Below the pieces are notes generated by a model. The model was not told the origin of the DNA. It made no database searches and was given only the letters and a program-made list of their open reading frames with translations. Positions 1 through 7,585 of a stretch of 47,299 bases of DNA are shown here, in pieces (the stretch's first letter is position 1; the number at the start of each line of letters is the position of its first letter). Position numbers and translations under genes: made by a program. The stretch comes from Spirochaetota bacterium (GTDB lineage: Bacteria; Spirochaetota; Spirochaetia; Sphaerochaetales; Sphaerochaetaceae): contig CAKJZO010000043.1 of assembly GCA_918298275.1 (NCBI GenBank), forward strand, positions 1 to 47,299, read 5' to 3'.

Positions 1-690
1 ACTCTCGTGGGAGCGGGTCTGAACCGAGGTCCTGAACTTGCGTATTTCGTGCTCCGGTTCGAAGCCTCCGACGCTGACGCTTGCCCCGCATCGTCCCAGA
101 TCGGTGATATAGGCCGTGCCGCCGTCAAGGATTCGGGCATCGGCCGTCATCACCTTGCTGTGCGTACCGACCACTGCGCTGACCTTGCCCTGAAGCATAC
201 GTCCCATGGCCATCTTCTCGGCTGTCGCCGAGGCGTGGAAGACATAGAAGACAGTGTTGGTCTCGGCATGGATCTTGTTCAGCAGGACTTCGGTGCCCAG
301 AAACGGGTTGTTCAGATGCGGATTGTTGAAGTTGCACATTCCCAGGGTGTTGATTATGCAGACCTTGCGTTCCCCCACGGTGACATAGCGGACTCCGCGT
401 CCGGGAACATCCTCCGGATAGTTTGCGGGCCTGAGAATGCTGGAGCGTTTGGAAATCCCCTCGACCATGTCCAGCTTGAAGAAGGACTTCTCCCCCATGG
501 TCAGGACATCGATTCCCATATGCTGCAAGGAAAGGGCATTCTGGAAGCCCAGGCCGAACCCGCTGGTGGCGCCTTCGCCGTTTGCAATCACAAGATCCAC
601 GCCGTTTTCACGACGGTATGTCTTGAGGGCGTTCTTGATTACGCCGATTCCGCAGCGGCCCACGATCTCTCCCAGAAAAAGAACTCTCAT
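1..690 (-). CDS. YmdB/TIGR00282-family metallophosphoesterase-like protein, 3' end cut by window
   Basis: I translated the minus strand from 690; 230 codons run open to the window edge, so perhaps 30-40 C-terminal residues are missing. The whole fold pattern of the YmdB cyclic-nucleotide phosphodiesterase family is there: MRVLFLGEIVG at the N-terminus, ANGEGAT at 36-42, LRPANYPEDVPGRG at 86-99, FHASATAEK at 151-159, GTHSKVMTADARIL at 175-188. In the characterised family the metal site is D8, E39, N40, N67, H68, H150, H175, H177. Here the aligned positions are E8, E39, G40, E67, K68, H152, H177 and K179, so five of eight are changed. The protein may bind a different metal or nucleotide, or be catalytically dead. 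The -10-like TACTCT ends 6 bases before the ATG, so the mRNA is probably leaderless. Divergent from lptC. Confidence 0.85.
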   Translation of the reverse strand, partial: MRVLFLGEIVGRCGIGVIKNALKTYRRENGVDLVIANGEGATSGFGLGFQNALSLQHMGIDVLTMGEKSFFKLDMVEGISKRSSILRPANYPEDVPGRGVRYVTVGERKVCIINTLGMCNFNNPHLNNPFLGTEVLLNKIHAETNTVFYVFHASATAEKMAMGRMLQGKVSAVVGTHSKVMTADARILDGGTAYITDLGRCGASVSVGGFEPEHEIRKFRTSVQTRSHES

Positions 691-696
691 ACTGTG

Positions 697-747
697 AGAG
701 TACCCTTCTTTATCCTACTTTGCAATACCAGTTATTCAGTGTATATT
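697..747. promoter_or_regulatory. Divergent promoters sharing one palindromic -35 hexamer
   Basis: TTGCAA at 720-725 is its own reverse complement. Rightward it is followed after 16 bases by TATATT (742-747), then 6 bases and the lptC ATG. Leftward it is followed after 17 bases by TACTCT (702-697), then 6 bases and the ATG of the YmdB-like gene. The two promoters should compete for the same -35 element, and neither message would have room for a Shine-Dalgarno sequence. Confidence 0.5.
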
Positions 748-753
748 TAACGC

Positions 754-1293
754 ATGAAAGCCGGACACATGGCATGCTTATTGCTTATTGGCCTCTTTTC
801 CCTGTCCCTGACGGTTCTGACCTCATGCAAGAAGATTCCGTCCTCCATCCCCATAGGAGAACAGGAACTCCCGGACATGGTTCTCACGGACGCGAAATAC
901 ACGCTGGGTCAGGAAAAGGAGCAGCCGCTTGTGATGACGGCCTCGAAAATGACGATCTACAAGACCGACAGGGACACCGTGCTTGAAAACGTGTCGTTCT
1001 CACGGGGAACATCCCTCTCCGGCTTCTGCGCACTTGCCAGCATCAAATCCGACAACAGACATGCCGTCCTGTCCGGAAACGTCACCATCCATCAGGCCGA
1101 TTCCGACAATGACACGACGATCAGCGCTGAGGAAATCATCTGGGACGAGGACGAGAACAGCATCCTCTGCGAGGGCGAGGTCCTGGTGATATACGGGGAC
1201 GGAACCAAAATCAGGGCGGAGCGCTTCTCCGCGCTGTTCGACGAGAACAGATATGAATTCGGAAGGATAATCGAAGGAAGCTTTGAACAATGA
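754..1293 (+). CDS. lptC: LptC, LPS-export periplasmic/inner-membrane protein (lipoprotein form)
   Basis: LptC bridges the LptB-F-G ATPase at the inner membrane to LptA in transport of lipopolysaccharide. The 179-residue length matches the family. An N-terminal hydrophobic segment ends in a lipobox-like LTSCKK (Cys about 26), so this version looks lipid-anchored rather than spanning. The rest is beta-rich with the LptC/OstA-type strand repeats (DAKYTLGQ, SASKMTIYKTDRDT-like, LSGNVTIHQADS, AEEIIWDEDEN). The start at 754 gives the best lipoprotein signal; the ATG at 769 is possible, and neither has a Shine-Dalgarno sequence. The 3' end overlaps lptA by four bases (ATGA), which shows translational coupling. 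Identification rests on the pattern plus the adjacent lptA and lptB. Confidence 0.85.
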   Translation: MKAGHMACLLLIGLFSLSLTVLTSCKKIPSSIPIGEQELPDMVLTDAKYTLGQEKEQPLVMTASKMTIYKTDRDTVLENVSFSRGTSLSGFCALASIKSDNRHAVLSGNVTIHQADSDNDTTISAEEIIWDEDENSILCEGEVLVIYGDGTKIRAERFSALFDENRYEFGRIIEGSFEQ

Positions 1294-1922
1294 GAAACCT
1301 TAGGCGCACTTTTGCGATACTGATACTTGTACTGATTCTGACATGCACGCTCGATGCATCCGAGATCAGCTTCTCCGGAGGCTACACCAAGGTGAGCATG
1401 CAGCAGGGAAACCGCAGCGTGACCCTCTCCGGCGGAGCAAACGTGAAGACCGACGAGGTGGAGCTCTCCTCCGACTCCATGCAGCTCTACGGAGAGAACT
1501 ACCGCTACATCAGCTGCACCGGCAACGTAAAGGCCAGCGAGAAGGAGAACGGGATAAGCTTCAACAGCCCGGACATCTTCTACGACCGCGAAACCGGAAT
1601 AGTCAGGTCCGACAGCTGGATTGAGATCCAGGACAACAAGAACCAGGCGTCGCTGTCCGGGGCATGGTTCGAATACAACATGAAGACTTCCGTCATGAAG
1701 CTGCAGATAATGGCTCGGATTCTCAAGATAGCTGATGAAAAGCTTATGGCCTGCAGAGCTGATGACATCGAATACAACGGAAAGGAAAACACTGTCATCC
1801 TTCGCGGCAATGCTACGGTAACCTGGAAGGACGACACCTACAAGGCAGCGATGATCATAGTCGACCTGAACACGAACGACATATCTCTCTACGGATCGAT
1901 CTCGGGGGCATTCAATGGTTAA
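1290..1922 (+). CDS. lptA: LptA/OstA-like periplasmic LPS transport protein
   Basis: LptA forms the periplasmic beta-jellyroll bridge that carries LPS from LptC to LptD. The protein has 210 residues with a cleavable Sec signal (hydrophobic 9-21, cleavage near TLDAS-E). The mature part consists of OstA-type strands with the recurrent pattern VELSSDSMQLYGE / SCTGNVKASEKENGISFNSPDIFYDRETG / VILRGNATVTWKDDTYKAAMIIVDLNTND. It starts inside the lptC stop (ATGA) and its 3' end overlaps lptB by eight bases. An lptCAB cluster implies that this organism exports a lipopolysaccharide or similar glycolipid, although several well-known spirochaetes lack LPS. LptD, LptF and LptG are not in the window. Confidence 0.85.
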   Translation: MRNLRRTFAILILVLILTCTLDASEISFSGGYTKVSMQQGNRSVTLSGGANVKTDEVELSSDSMQLYGENYRYISCTGNVKASEKENGISFNSPDIFYDRETGIVRSDSWIEIQDNKNQASLSGAWFEYNMKTSVMKLQIMARILKIADEKLMACRADDIEYNGKENTVILRGNATVTWKDDTYKAAMIIVDLNTNDISLYGSISGAFNG

Positions 1923-2646
1923 CGTACTTCAGATAGAGCACCTGAGAAAGGTCTACGGAAAGCGCGAGGTCGTCAAGGACATCTCCTTCTCCATGCAGGG
2001 CGGCCAGATCATAGGACTGTTGGGACCCAACGGCGCCGGAAAGACAACCACGTTCTACATGATCGTCGGATTCATAGCCAACAACGGCGGCAGGATCTCG
2101 GTCAACGGAATTGACATCACGGACCAGCCCATGTACAAGAGATCCCGTCTGGGAATCTCCTACCTGCCCCAGGAACCTTCGATCTTCCGCAAGCTCAGCG
2201 TGGAGGACAACATCCGTCTTGTTGCCGAGACCCGAAAGGATGTGGACCGCAAGCGCAAGGAAGAAATCGTAAAGGGCCTTCTCAAATCGTTCGGACTTAC
2301 CTACCTTGCAAAGCAGAAGGGCTACACACTCTCCGGAGGAGAAAGGCGCAGAACCGAGATTGCCCGCTGCCTTGCGACAAGCCCGCGCTTTCTGCTTCTG
2401 GATGAGCCGTTTGCGGGAATCGACCCCAAGGCAGTCTTTGAAATCAAACAGATAGTAAGATCCCTTGCAAGGCTCGGGATAGGAATACTGCTTACGGACC
2501 ACAACGTCCGTGATGCACTCTCGATCACCACTTGCTCGCACATCATAAGCGAGGGCAAGATCCTTGTCTCGGGCGGCAAGCAGGAACTGCTGGCCAACGA
2601 GATAGCTAGGGACATCTACTTCGGAGAGTCATTCGAGGAAACGTGA
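1915..2646 (+). CDS. lptB: LptB, LPS export ABC transporter ATPase
   Basis: Cytoplasmic ATPase that powers the LptFG permease. Full-length for the family (243 residues). Walker A GPNGAGKTT at 37-45, Q-loop SYLPQE (Gln86), ABC signature LSGGERRR at 139-146, Walker B LLLDEP with Glu164, D-loop AGIDP and H-loop TDHN (His196). The string GLLGPNGAGKTTTFYMIVG and the DHNVRDAL segment are typical of LptB within the ABC superfamily. Overlaps lptA upstream, and the stop codon shares a base with the rpoN ATG (TGATG). This gene and its neighbours form one coupled operon. Confidence 0.95.
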   Translation: MVNVLQIEHLRKVYGKREVVKDISFSMQGGQIIGLLGPNGAGKTTTFYMIVGFIANNGGRISVNGIDITDQPMYKRSRLGISYLPQEPSIFRKLSVEDNIRLVAETRKDVDRKRKEEIVKGLLKSFGLTYLAKQKGYTLSGGERRRTEIARCLATSPRFLLLDEPFAGIDPKAVFEIKQIVRSLARLGIGILLTDHNVRDALSITTCSHIISEGKILVSGGKQELLANEIARDIYFGESFEET

Positions 2647-4028
2647 TGGACGGCCTGAACCTCTCCCAGAGTCTGAAGACCGAGCAGACGCTCTCTCCTC
2701 AGATGCTTCAGTCCCTCGCACTTCTGCCCATGCCGATTCTCGAACTCAAAGCCCACATACAGGCTGAGATCGAGAGCAATCCGGCGCTGGAAATACCGGA
2801 CAGCGAATACGACCTCTCCCAGTTCGGTCCCGAAAAGGAAACGAGTCTGGACGACCGCATGGACGATGCCGACAGCGCAGACTACGAGGAGCTGTCCTAC
2901 TACGATCCTGAGGCATCGGACCGCAAGCAGATGCTCATCGAAAACTCCAGCGCACCGGGAGAGACTCTCAAGGAGCATCTGATGACCCAGCTCGGTGAGG
3001 CGGATATCTCCGAGCGCACCGAGGCAATAGGCGAGATGCTGATAAGCAACCTGGATCAGAACGGATTCTACATCCTGAGCCTCGAGAACCTCTTCGAGAA
3101 CGAAAGCTACTCCAAGGAGGAAATCAAAGAAGCCGTCTCCGTAGTCCAGAGCTTCGACCCTGCCGGAATCTGCGTCCCGGATTTCAGGGCATCGCTTATT
3201 CTGCAGGCAAAGCTTTCGGGCATGGTCGACCAGGATCTGCAGATATTCTCCCAGATCGTCAACGAATACCTCGAGAAGCTGAAATCCGGCAAGTTCAAGG
3301 AAGTCTCCACAGCCCTCAGGATTCCCGAAGAGGATCTTCAGACCTTCTTCTCGATTCTCAAAGGTCTTACTCCCTACCCCGGCCAGAACTTCAGTTCGGA
3401 CGGCGTGACACATGTCGAGCCGGACTTCTCAATCAGGTCCAAAGATGGTGTTCTGGTACTTGAGCTCAACCGCGGCGATATCCCAAATCTTGAAATAACC
3501 TCAGGTTTTGAGGACCTTGCTGACAATCTGAGCGGTCAAGAAGCAAAAGAAGCCAATGCATACATCAAAGATGCCGTGCGCCAGGCAAGAACTCTCATAA
3601 CCCAGGTGAACATGAGGTTCCAGACCCTGTACAAGGCAGCGGCAGCCCTCATGGAGATCCAGAGCGAGTTCTTCCTCAAGGGTCCCAGATATCTCAGGAC
3701 CATGACCCTGAAGGACATTGCGGAAAAGATCGGAGTGCACGAGACCACCATGAGCCGCCTTGCCCAGAGCAAGTGGGTCGACACCGACTGGGGGCTTTTC
3801 CAGCTCAAGTATTTCTTCTCCCAGGGAGTTGCCACCACAGGCGGCAATCAGGAGAGCGTTTCACGCAATGTGGTCAAGGACATGATCGCCGAAATCATTG
3901 CCGAGAACGGGGCCCTCTCGGATCAGAAGATTTCCGACCTGCTGCTCTCACGCGGAGTAAAATGCGCCCGCCGCACCGTAAGCAAATACAGGGGTGAGCT
4001 GAACATCGACTCCTCTTACTCGCGCTGA
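2646..4028 (+). CDS. rpoN: RpoN, RNA polymerase sigma-54 factor
   Basis: Alternative sigma factor that recognises -24/-12 promoters and needs AAA+ activators. Region I is clear at the N-terminus (LSQSLKTEQTLSPQMLQSL, then LLPMPILELKAHIQ and ESNPALE), followed by an acidic region II (about 45-95), the core-binding region, and the DNA-binding C-terminus with the RpoN box ARRTVSKYR near 440-448. Length 460 is normal. I start at the ATG at 2646, which overlaps the lptB stop as TGATG; a GTG one codon upstream also exists. rpoN next to lptB and near hpf is a conserved arrangement in many diderms. I saw no obvious -24/-12 sites in this window. Confidence 0.95.
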   Translation: MDGLNLSQSLKTEQTLSPQMLQSLALLPMPILELKAHIQAEIESNPALEIPDSEYDLSQFGPEKETSLDDRMDDADSADYEELSYYDPEASDRKQMLIENSSAPGETLKEHLMTQLGEADISERTEAIGEMLISNLDQNGFYILSLENLFENESYSKEEIKEAVSVVQSFDPAGICVPDFRASLILQAKLSGMVDQDLQIFSQIVNEYLEKLKSGKFKEVSTALRIPEEDLQTFFSILKGLTPYPGQNFSSDGVTHVEPDFSIRSKDGVLVLELNRGDIPNLEITSGFEDLADNLSGQEAKEANAYIKDAVRQARTLITQVNMRFQTLYKAAAALMEIQSEFFLKGPRYLRTMTLKDIAEKIGVHETTMSRLAQSKWVDTDWGLFQLKYFFSQGVATTGGNQESVSRNVVKDMIAEIIAENGALSDQKISDLLLSRGVKCARRTVSKYRGELNIDSSYSR

Positions 4029-4041
4029 AATAAACCTGAAA

Positions 4042-4130
4042 TCAATCTATCATCTTCTCAAGTTTTCTCCTCATATCCGGTATGTCATTTATGCCACATT
4101 ATCAAAATCCCGTTCTTTGTATTCAGCCAT
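4042..4130 (-). pseudogene. Possible remnant of a small gene downstream of the nucleotidyltransferase
   Basis: Just inside the end of the nucleotidyltransferase gene an ATG opens MAEYKERDFDNVA and then a stop. In another frame the reading continues as GINDIPDMRRKLEKMID and a stop. The two pieces would join into a 30-residue helical peptide if a frameshift were repaired. MNT-type genes are often followed by a small partner gene (HEPN toxin), so this may be the decayed end of one, but the piece is too short for assignment. The rest of the 94-base rpoN/nucleotidyltransferase gap shows nothing else. Confidence 0.2.
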
Positions 4131-4608
4131 AGAGAACCACCTTTTCATCCTCAACATGTTTCAGGAACCTTCTTCCGGATCTGGACATATCTTTTCTGAC
4201 TGCATCGGCCATAACGATATCTATTTCCTTTCCGGTCACATCATGCAGGTACTTCACGGCATTCAAATACTGTGTCATATCAGAAAAGGAGCCCTCCACC
4301 ATTATGTCAATGTCACTCTCCGCTGTTGCTTCACCTCGTGCATAGGATCCGAAAAGGAAGGCCTTGTCCAGGTGATAGCGTCTGCAGAAAGCCTTCGTAA
4401 TAAGCCTTAGGGAACCAAGTGGAATTACCGAGCAAGTACCTACAATGTCTTTCCTGACCAAAGCCTTTATATACCCCTGTCGATTCCCAACTTCATCAAG
4501 CCTGTCGAGTATGTCGGCATCAGTGTTTTCATTAAGTTTGAGAATTATGCTACGAGTATTTGCCATGTCATATTTTTTTTGCGCTCTGAGTTGAGAAACA
4601 CTTGCCAT
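4123..4608 (-). CDS. Ribbon-helix-helix-like N-terminus fused to a minimal nucleotidyltransferase (MNT) domain
   Basis: The start at 4608 has an excellent Shine-Dalgarno (AAGGAGG, 5 bases before ATG); a longer frame to 4737 lacks one. Residues 16-54 (TRSIILKLNENTDADILDRL then NRQGYIKALVRKDI) look like the strand-helix-helix of Arc/MetJ-type antitoxins. Residues 79-160 are an MNT domain: FLFGSYARGEATAESDIDI with GSYARG at 87-92 and metal aspartates D99 and D101, third Asp near 130 (EIDIVMAD). MNT proteins are usually the antitoxin of HEPN/MNT pairs, where they AMPylate the HEPN toxin. No HEPN gene is present next door, only a possible remnant. It sits alone on the minus strand between rpoN and hpf, a site usually without insertions, which suggests late acquisition. 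Confidence 0.7.
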   Translation of the reverse strand: MASVSQLRAQKKYDMANTRSIILKLNENTDADILDRLDEVGNRQGYIKALVRKDIVGTCSVIPLGSLRLITKAFCRRYHLDKAFLFGSYARGEATAESDIDIMVEGSFSDMTQYLNAVKYLHDVTGKEIDIVMADAVRKDMSRSGRRFLKHVEDEKVVLYG

Positions 4609-4620
4609 GGAATCCTCCTT

Positions 4621-4649
4621 ACAATATGAGTATATACCTATTATTACAA
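4621..4649 (-). promoter_or_regulatory. Promoter of the RHH-MNT gene with a small palindrome
   Basis: On the minus strand TTGTAA (4649-4644) is followed after 17 bases by TATTGT (4626-4621), which directly abuts the Shine-Dalgarno. The 8-base palindrome GTATATAC (4630-4637) lies inside the spacer, a plausible operator for the protein's own RHH domain. Confidence 0.4.
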
Positions 4650-4708
4650 GAAGAAAACTGTCCATCCAAGCATAGAGATTCAGGAGGTAAACTTTTACCA
4701 AGTTGTTT

Positions 4709-4737
4709 TTGACTTTTGAACTAGGCGGCCTTATCAT
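4709..4737 (+). promoter_or_regulatory. Sigma-70-type promoter of hpf
   Basis: TTGACT (4709-4714), 17-base spacer, TATCAT (4732-4737); the predicted start leaves a leader of about 30 bases carrying AAGGAGG before the hpf ATG. hpf therefore has its own promoter and does not depend on rpoN read-through, in keeping with the intervening minus-strand gene. Confidence 0.6.
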
Positions 4738-4772
4738 AGAAGTACAGAGAACTTTGAAGTAAGGAGGCGCAA

Positions 4773-5069
4773 ATGAATCTGAACGTCAGAGGTATCCGCT
4801 ACCAGATCAGCGATGAGACGAGGGAGTTTCTGGACAAGAAGCTCGCAAAGCTGGATTTTGCAGAAAGCTATCTGCATGATTTGGACATCACCATGAAGAG
4901 AGAGACCCTGGGACAGGGTTTCCACATAGATGCCAAGTTGCATTTCAGCTGGGGAACAGTCAAGGTTGTCAGCTATGACTGCTATGAACTCTACGAGGGA
5001 ATAGAGATGATCGCCGACAAGATTGAAGCCGCAGCAAGAAAGGAAAAAGGAAAGGTAATAGAAGGATAA
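4773..5069 (+). CDS. hpf: Short ribosome hibernation promoting factor (HPF/RaiA family)
   Basis: Binds the 30S decoding region in stationary phase and inactivates ribosomes. 98 residues, the short HPF class without the C-terminal dimerisation domain. Family hallmarks: MNLNVRGIRYQISDETREFLDKKL at the start, LHDLDITMKRE, a middle beta-strand set FHIDAKLHFSWGTVKV, and YELYEGIEMIADKIEAAARKEKGK at the end. In typical HPF the last helix contains DMYAAID-like residues, here ELYEGIE. Strong ribosome-binding site AAGGAGG 6 bases upstream. A rho-independent terminator follows directly. Confidence 0.85.
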   Translation: MNLNVRGIRYQISDETREFLDKKLAKLDFAESYLHDLDITMKRETLGQGFHIDAKLHFSWGTVKVVSYDCYELYEGIEMIADKIEAAARKEKGKVIEG

Positions 5070-5094
5070 TACCCTAAGGGAACAAAAGAAAATT

Positions 5095-5133
5095 GAAGGG
5101 GTTGCCGAGAAATCGACAGCCCCTTCTCTTTTT
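5095..5133 (+). terminator. Rho-independent terminator after hpf
   Basis: GAAGGGGTTG (5095-5104) pairs with CAGCCCCTTC (5117-5126) with one G-U pair; the loop contains a further CGA/TCG pair. TCTTTTT follows. It lies directly at the convergent end of the aminopeptidase gene, whose stop is in the T tract. Confidence 0.85.
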
Positions 5134-6493
5134 ATGCTAACTGTAAGAATGCTTTATAGCACTTGTATGCCTGCTCGATGTCGAATGCGGAAGTAATCTC
5201 CCACGGAGCATGCATGCTCATGACCGATACACCGCAGTCCAGAACGTTCATGCCGAACTCCGCTGCATAGTGCGCAATCGTTCCGCCACCGCCGGTATCG
5301 ACCTTGGAAAGCTCTGCGTTCTGGAAGTAGACCTCGCTCTCGTAGAGCTTGCCGCGGACCTTGGCGATGAACTCCGGGTTTGCATCGGATGCCCCGCTCT
5401 TTCCGCGTGCGCCGGTGTATTTGTTGAATACTACGCCGCGGCCGAGGAACGAGGAGTTGTAGATGTCGTAGAGTCCCGGATTGAGAGGATCGAATGCTGA
5501 GTTGACATCGCTGGAGAGCATGTAGGAGTTTGCAAGGGTTCTTCTGACTGCAAGCTCGGGATTGCCCTTGACGTCCAGTCTTGCCACTACTTCTGCAACA
5601 GCATTGTCCAGCAGGTGGGAGTTCATTCCGGTTGCACCGTTGCTTCCGACCTCTTCCTTGTCGGCGAGGATGCAGCAGTTGGTTCTCTCTCCGGCCTTAC
5701 CCTCGACCATTGCAATCAGAGATGTATAGGCACATACTCTGTCATCCTGTCCGTAACCGAGAACCAGGGTCTTGTCGAAGCCGATGAAGCGGGCCTTGCC
5801 TGCAGGTACCAGCTCCAGCTCTGCGGAAGCGAAATCGTCTTCCTTGATTCCGTACTTGTCCTCCAGGAACTGAAGTACTTTCTTCTTGCCGTCACCGGGC
5901 TCGTACTTGCCCTCTTCCGGGTTTTTGTAATTCTTGACGTTGGGATAGCAGGCCAGAATGGCATCGAGCTTCTCGCCCTCGATGAAATCCGAAGCAGCCT
6001 TCTTCATCTGCTCCTGTGCAATGTGAGGCAGGATGTCGGAGATGCAGAAAACAGGATCCTCGGGATCATCTCCGATTGCTACATCGACCTTTGTACCGTC
6101 GGCCTTGATCACTACTCCGTAGATGGCAAGAGGGCTTGCAACCCACTGATACTTCTTGATTCCACCATAATAGTGCGTATTCAGGTATACAATTCCGGTT
6201 TTGTAGAGCTTGTCCTCATAGATGGGATTCTGCTTGGCATCGAGTCTGGGAGAATCGATGTGAGCACCAAGGATATTCATACCCTTGCTGATATCGTCGG
6301 TTCCGATTTCGAAAAGAATCAGGCTCTTTCCCATCTTGTCGTAGTAGACCTTGTCACCGGCCTTAAGCTTCTCTACCGTATTGATGTCCCGGTAGCCGTT
6401 TTCCTGAGCGATCCGGACTGAGGTCTGCGTGCACAGACGCTCGGTCTTGTTCTCGCTGATGAATTTGACATAATTGTTGATCAGGTTGTCCAT
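5132..6493 (-). CDS. M18-family metalloaminopeptidase
   Basis: Cytoplasmic dizinc aminopeptidase that trims N-terminal, often acidic or hydrophobic, residues from peptides. 453 residues, normal length. Zinc-site motifs in order: GAHIDSPRLD (His 77), LGYGQDDRVCAY (bridging Asp), ADKEEVGSNGATG (general base and metal Glu), LSSDVNSAFDP (Asp) and SMHAPWEITS (His). The substrate-loop stretch KYTGARGKSGASDANPEF and TGGGGTIAHY are also typical of M18. A promoter TTGAAC-N17-TAGATT lies just upstream and the leader carries GGGGGA before the ATG. Close neighbour of holA but probably transcribed separately as well. Confidence 0.92.
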   Translation of the reverse strand: MDNLINNYVKFISENKTERLCTQTSVRIAQENGYRDINTVEKLKAGDKVYYDKMGKSLILFEIGTDDISKGMNILGAHIDSPRLDAKQNPIYEDKLYKTGIVYLNTHYYGGIKKYQWVASPLAIYGVVIKADGTKVDVAIGDDPEDPVFCISDILPHIAQEQMKKAASDFIEGEKLDAILACYPNVKNYKNPEEGKYEPGDGKKKVLQFLEDKYGIKEDDFASAELELVPAGKARFIGFDKTLVLGYGQDDRVCAYTSLIAMVEGKAGERTNCCILADKEEVGSNGATGMNSHLLDNAVAEVVARLDVKGNPELAVRRTLANSYMLSSDVNSAFDPLNPGLYDIYNSSFLGRGVVFNKYTGARGKSGASDANPEFIAKVRGKLYESEVYFQNAELSKVDTGGGGTIAHYAAEFGMNVLDCGVSVMSMHAPWEITSAFDIEQAYKCYKAFLQLA

Positions 6494-6508
6494 TTTGTCC
6501 CCCGAGAA

Positions 6509-6537
6509 AATCTAACACATTTGATTTGGCCGTTCAA
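6509..6537 (-). promoter_or_regulatory. Promoter of the M18 aminopeptidase gene
   Basis: Minus-strand TTGAAC (6537-6532), 17-base spacer and TAGATT (6514-6509). The -35 overlaps the holA stop codon. Confidence 0.5.
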
Positions 6538-7583
6538 CCGAGTTTTGCGAACTCCAGGGTTTTGCCGTGGCGGCCCTTGCGGCAGATGACATCCATAATG
6601 CAGCGCTCGAGCATTATGCTCTGGAGAACCACGGGAGTCTCCTTTATCTTCACGTCATACTCGGCAAGAGTCACCAGTATGCGCTCGATATCCCTCTGGC
6701 TGTAGGTGTTGCAGCAATCGCGGTAGATTTCCCTGTCCTTGGGCATGGAGATGGGCCGGTCTCCCTCGAAAACCTTCTTGGAGAAGGCTGTGTTGTCCTC
6801 GCCGTAGCGCAGGCTCATCCCGCATCCGTTTGAAACGTTGATCTGCACTGAAAGAGCCCTTCGGAAATAGGAAGAGAGCCTTGATGCGCACAGGGAGCTG
6901 ACACTGGCAGAGTCCTTGGTCCTCAGCAGCGTATGCAGGCACTCGAGGGCGCTTTCCAGCTTGCCTCTGGCCATGAACGCAAACAGAGTGAACTCGCTCT
7001 CCTCCCTGGTGTGGGTCAGAAACTCCTCGACATCTTCATATGTGACGCTCTGTTTGTCCGGCATGGTCTTGAGGAAGACAACCATCTGGGAGCAGGTGTT
7101 CTCGAACTCCTGGACATTGTTCTCCACCTTCTCGATGATCGCCGTGATTGCCCGGTTGTCGATGGCCAGACCGTTGCGTCTGAAATAGTTCGACAGCCAC
7201 TCGTTCTTCTTGCTCTCGAAAAGCTCGTAGAACTTGAGCACATAATCCTTGCCCTGGGCTTCAACGGCACCCATGAGAGCGGAATTGACATAGAGCTCGG
7301 TACTGGTCATGACCAAGGTAGCGCAGTCTGAAGGATTCTGGATGTATTGTACAAGAGGTTTTATCTTATCGGCCGTCTTTAGGTCCTGAACCTCGTCCAG
7401 GATGACCAGCTTGTGGTCGGCAAAGAGATCATTGTTGTTCAGCTGCGCAAAGAGCTCAGCCTCATAGTCCTCAAACGCATAGAACTTCGAGACATCACAC
7501 TGCCCTATCTGAGAACGGATATTCTTTATTGCGTCTTCCTTCAGACCTTTCTCCGGTCCGAGAAGAAGATAGGAATGACCCAC
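6534..7583 (-). CDS. holA: DNA polymerase III delta subunit (HolA)
   Basis: Clamp-loader subunit that opens the beta clamp. The 349-residue protein has the delta-subunit layout: a degenerate N-terminal AAA+ domain starting HSYLLLGPEKGLKEDAI, LFADHKLVILDEVQDLK in place of Walker B, then helical domain II and a C-terminal collar domain (LCASRLSSYFRRALSVQ, SQRDIERILVTLAEYDVKIKETP, the last being a typical collar motif). The start is a GTG at 7583; an AGGAG overlaps the end of lexA, two bases separate the genes, so translation is probably coupled. Placement with lexA would put a replication gene under SOS control. Divergence from proteobacterial HolA is high, so the assignment rests on layout and the collar motif. 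Confidence 0.85.
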   Translation of the reverse strand: MGHSYLLLGPEKGLKEDAIKNIRSQIGQCDVSKFYAFEDYEAELFAQLNNNDLFADHKLVILDEVQDLKTADKIKPLVQYIQNPSDCATLVMTSTELYVNSALMGAVEAQGKDYVLKFYELFESKKNEWLSNYFRRNGLAIDNRAITAIIEKVENNVQEFENTCSQMVVFLKTMPDKQSVTYEDVEEFLTHTREESEFTLFAFMARGKLESALECLHTLLRTKDSASVSSLCASRLSSYFRRALSVQINVSNGCGMSLRYGEDNTAFSKKVFEGDRPISMPKDREIYRDCCNTYSQRDIERILVTLAEYDVKIKETPVVLQSIMLERCIMDVICRKGRHGKTLEFAKLG

Positions 7584-7585
7584 GG

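Noticed and set aside
7-750. Long plus-strand reading frame of 247 codons at the window start
   Set aside because: It mirrors the minus-strand YmdB-like gene, which has clear family motifs; the plus-strand protein has none and ends in an implausible hydrophobic tail.
5615-6421. 268-codon plus-strand reading frame opposite the aminopeptidase
   Set aside because: Antisense shadow of the M18 gene, no ribosome-binding site or family pattern.
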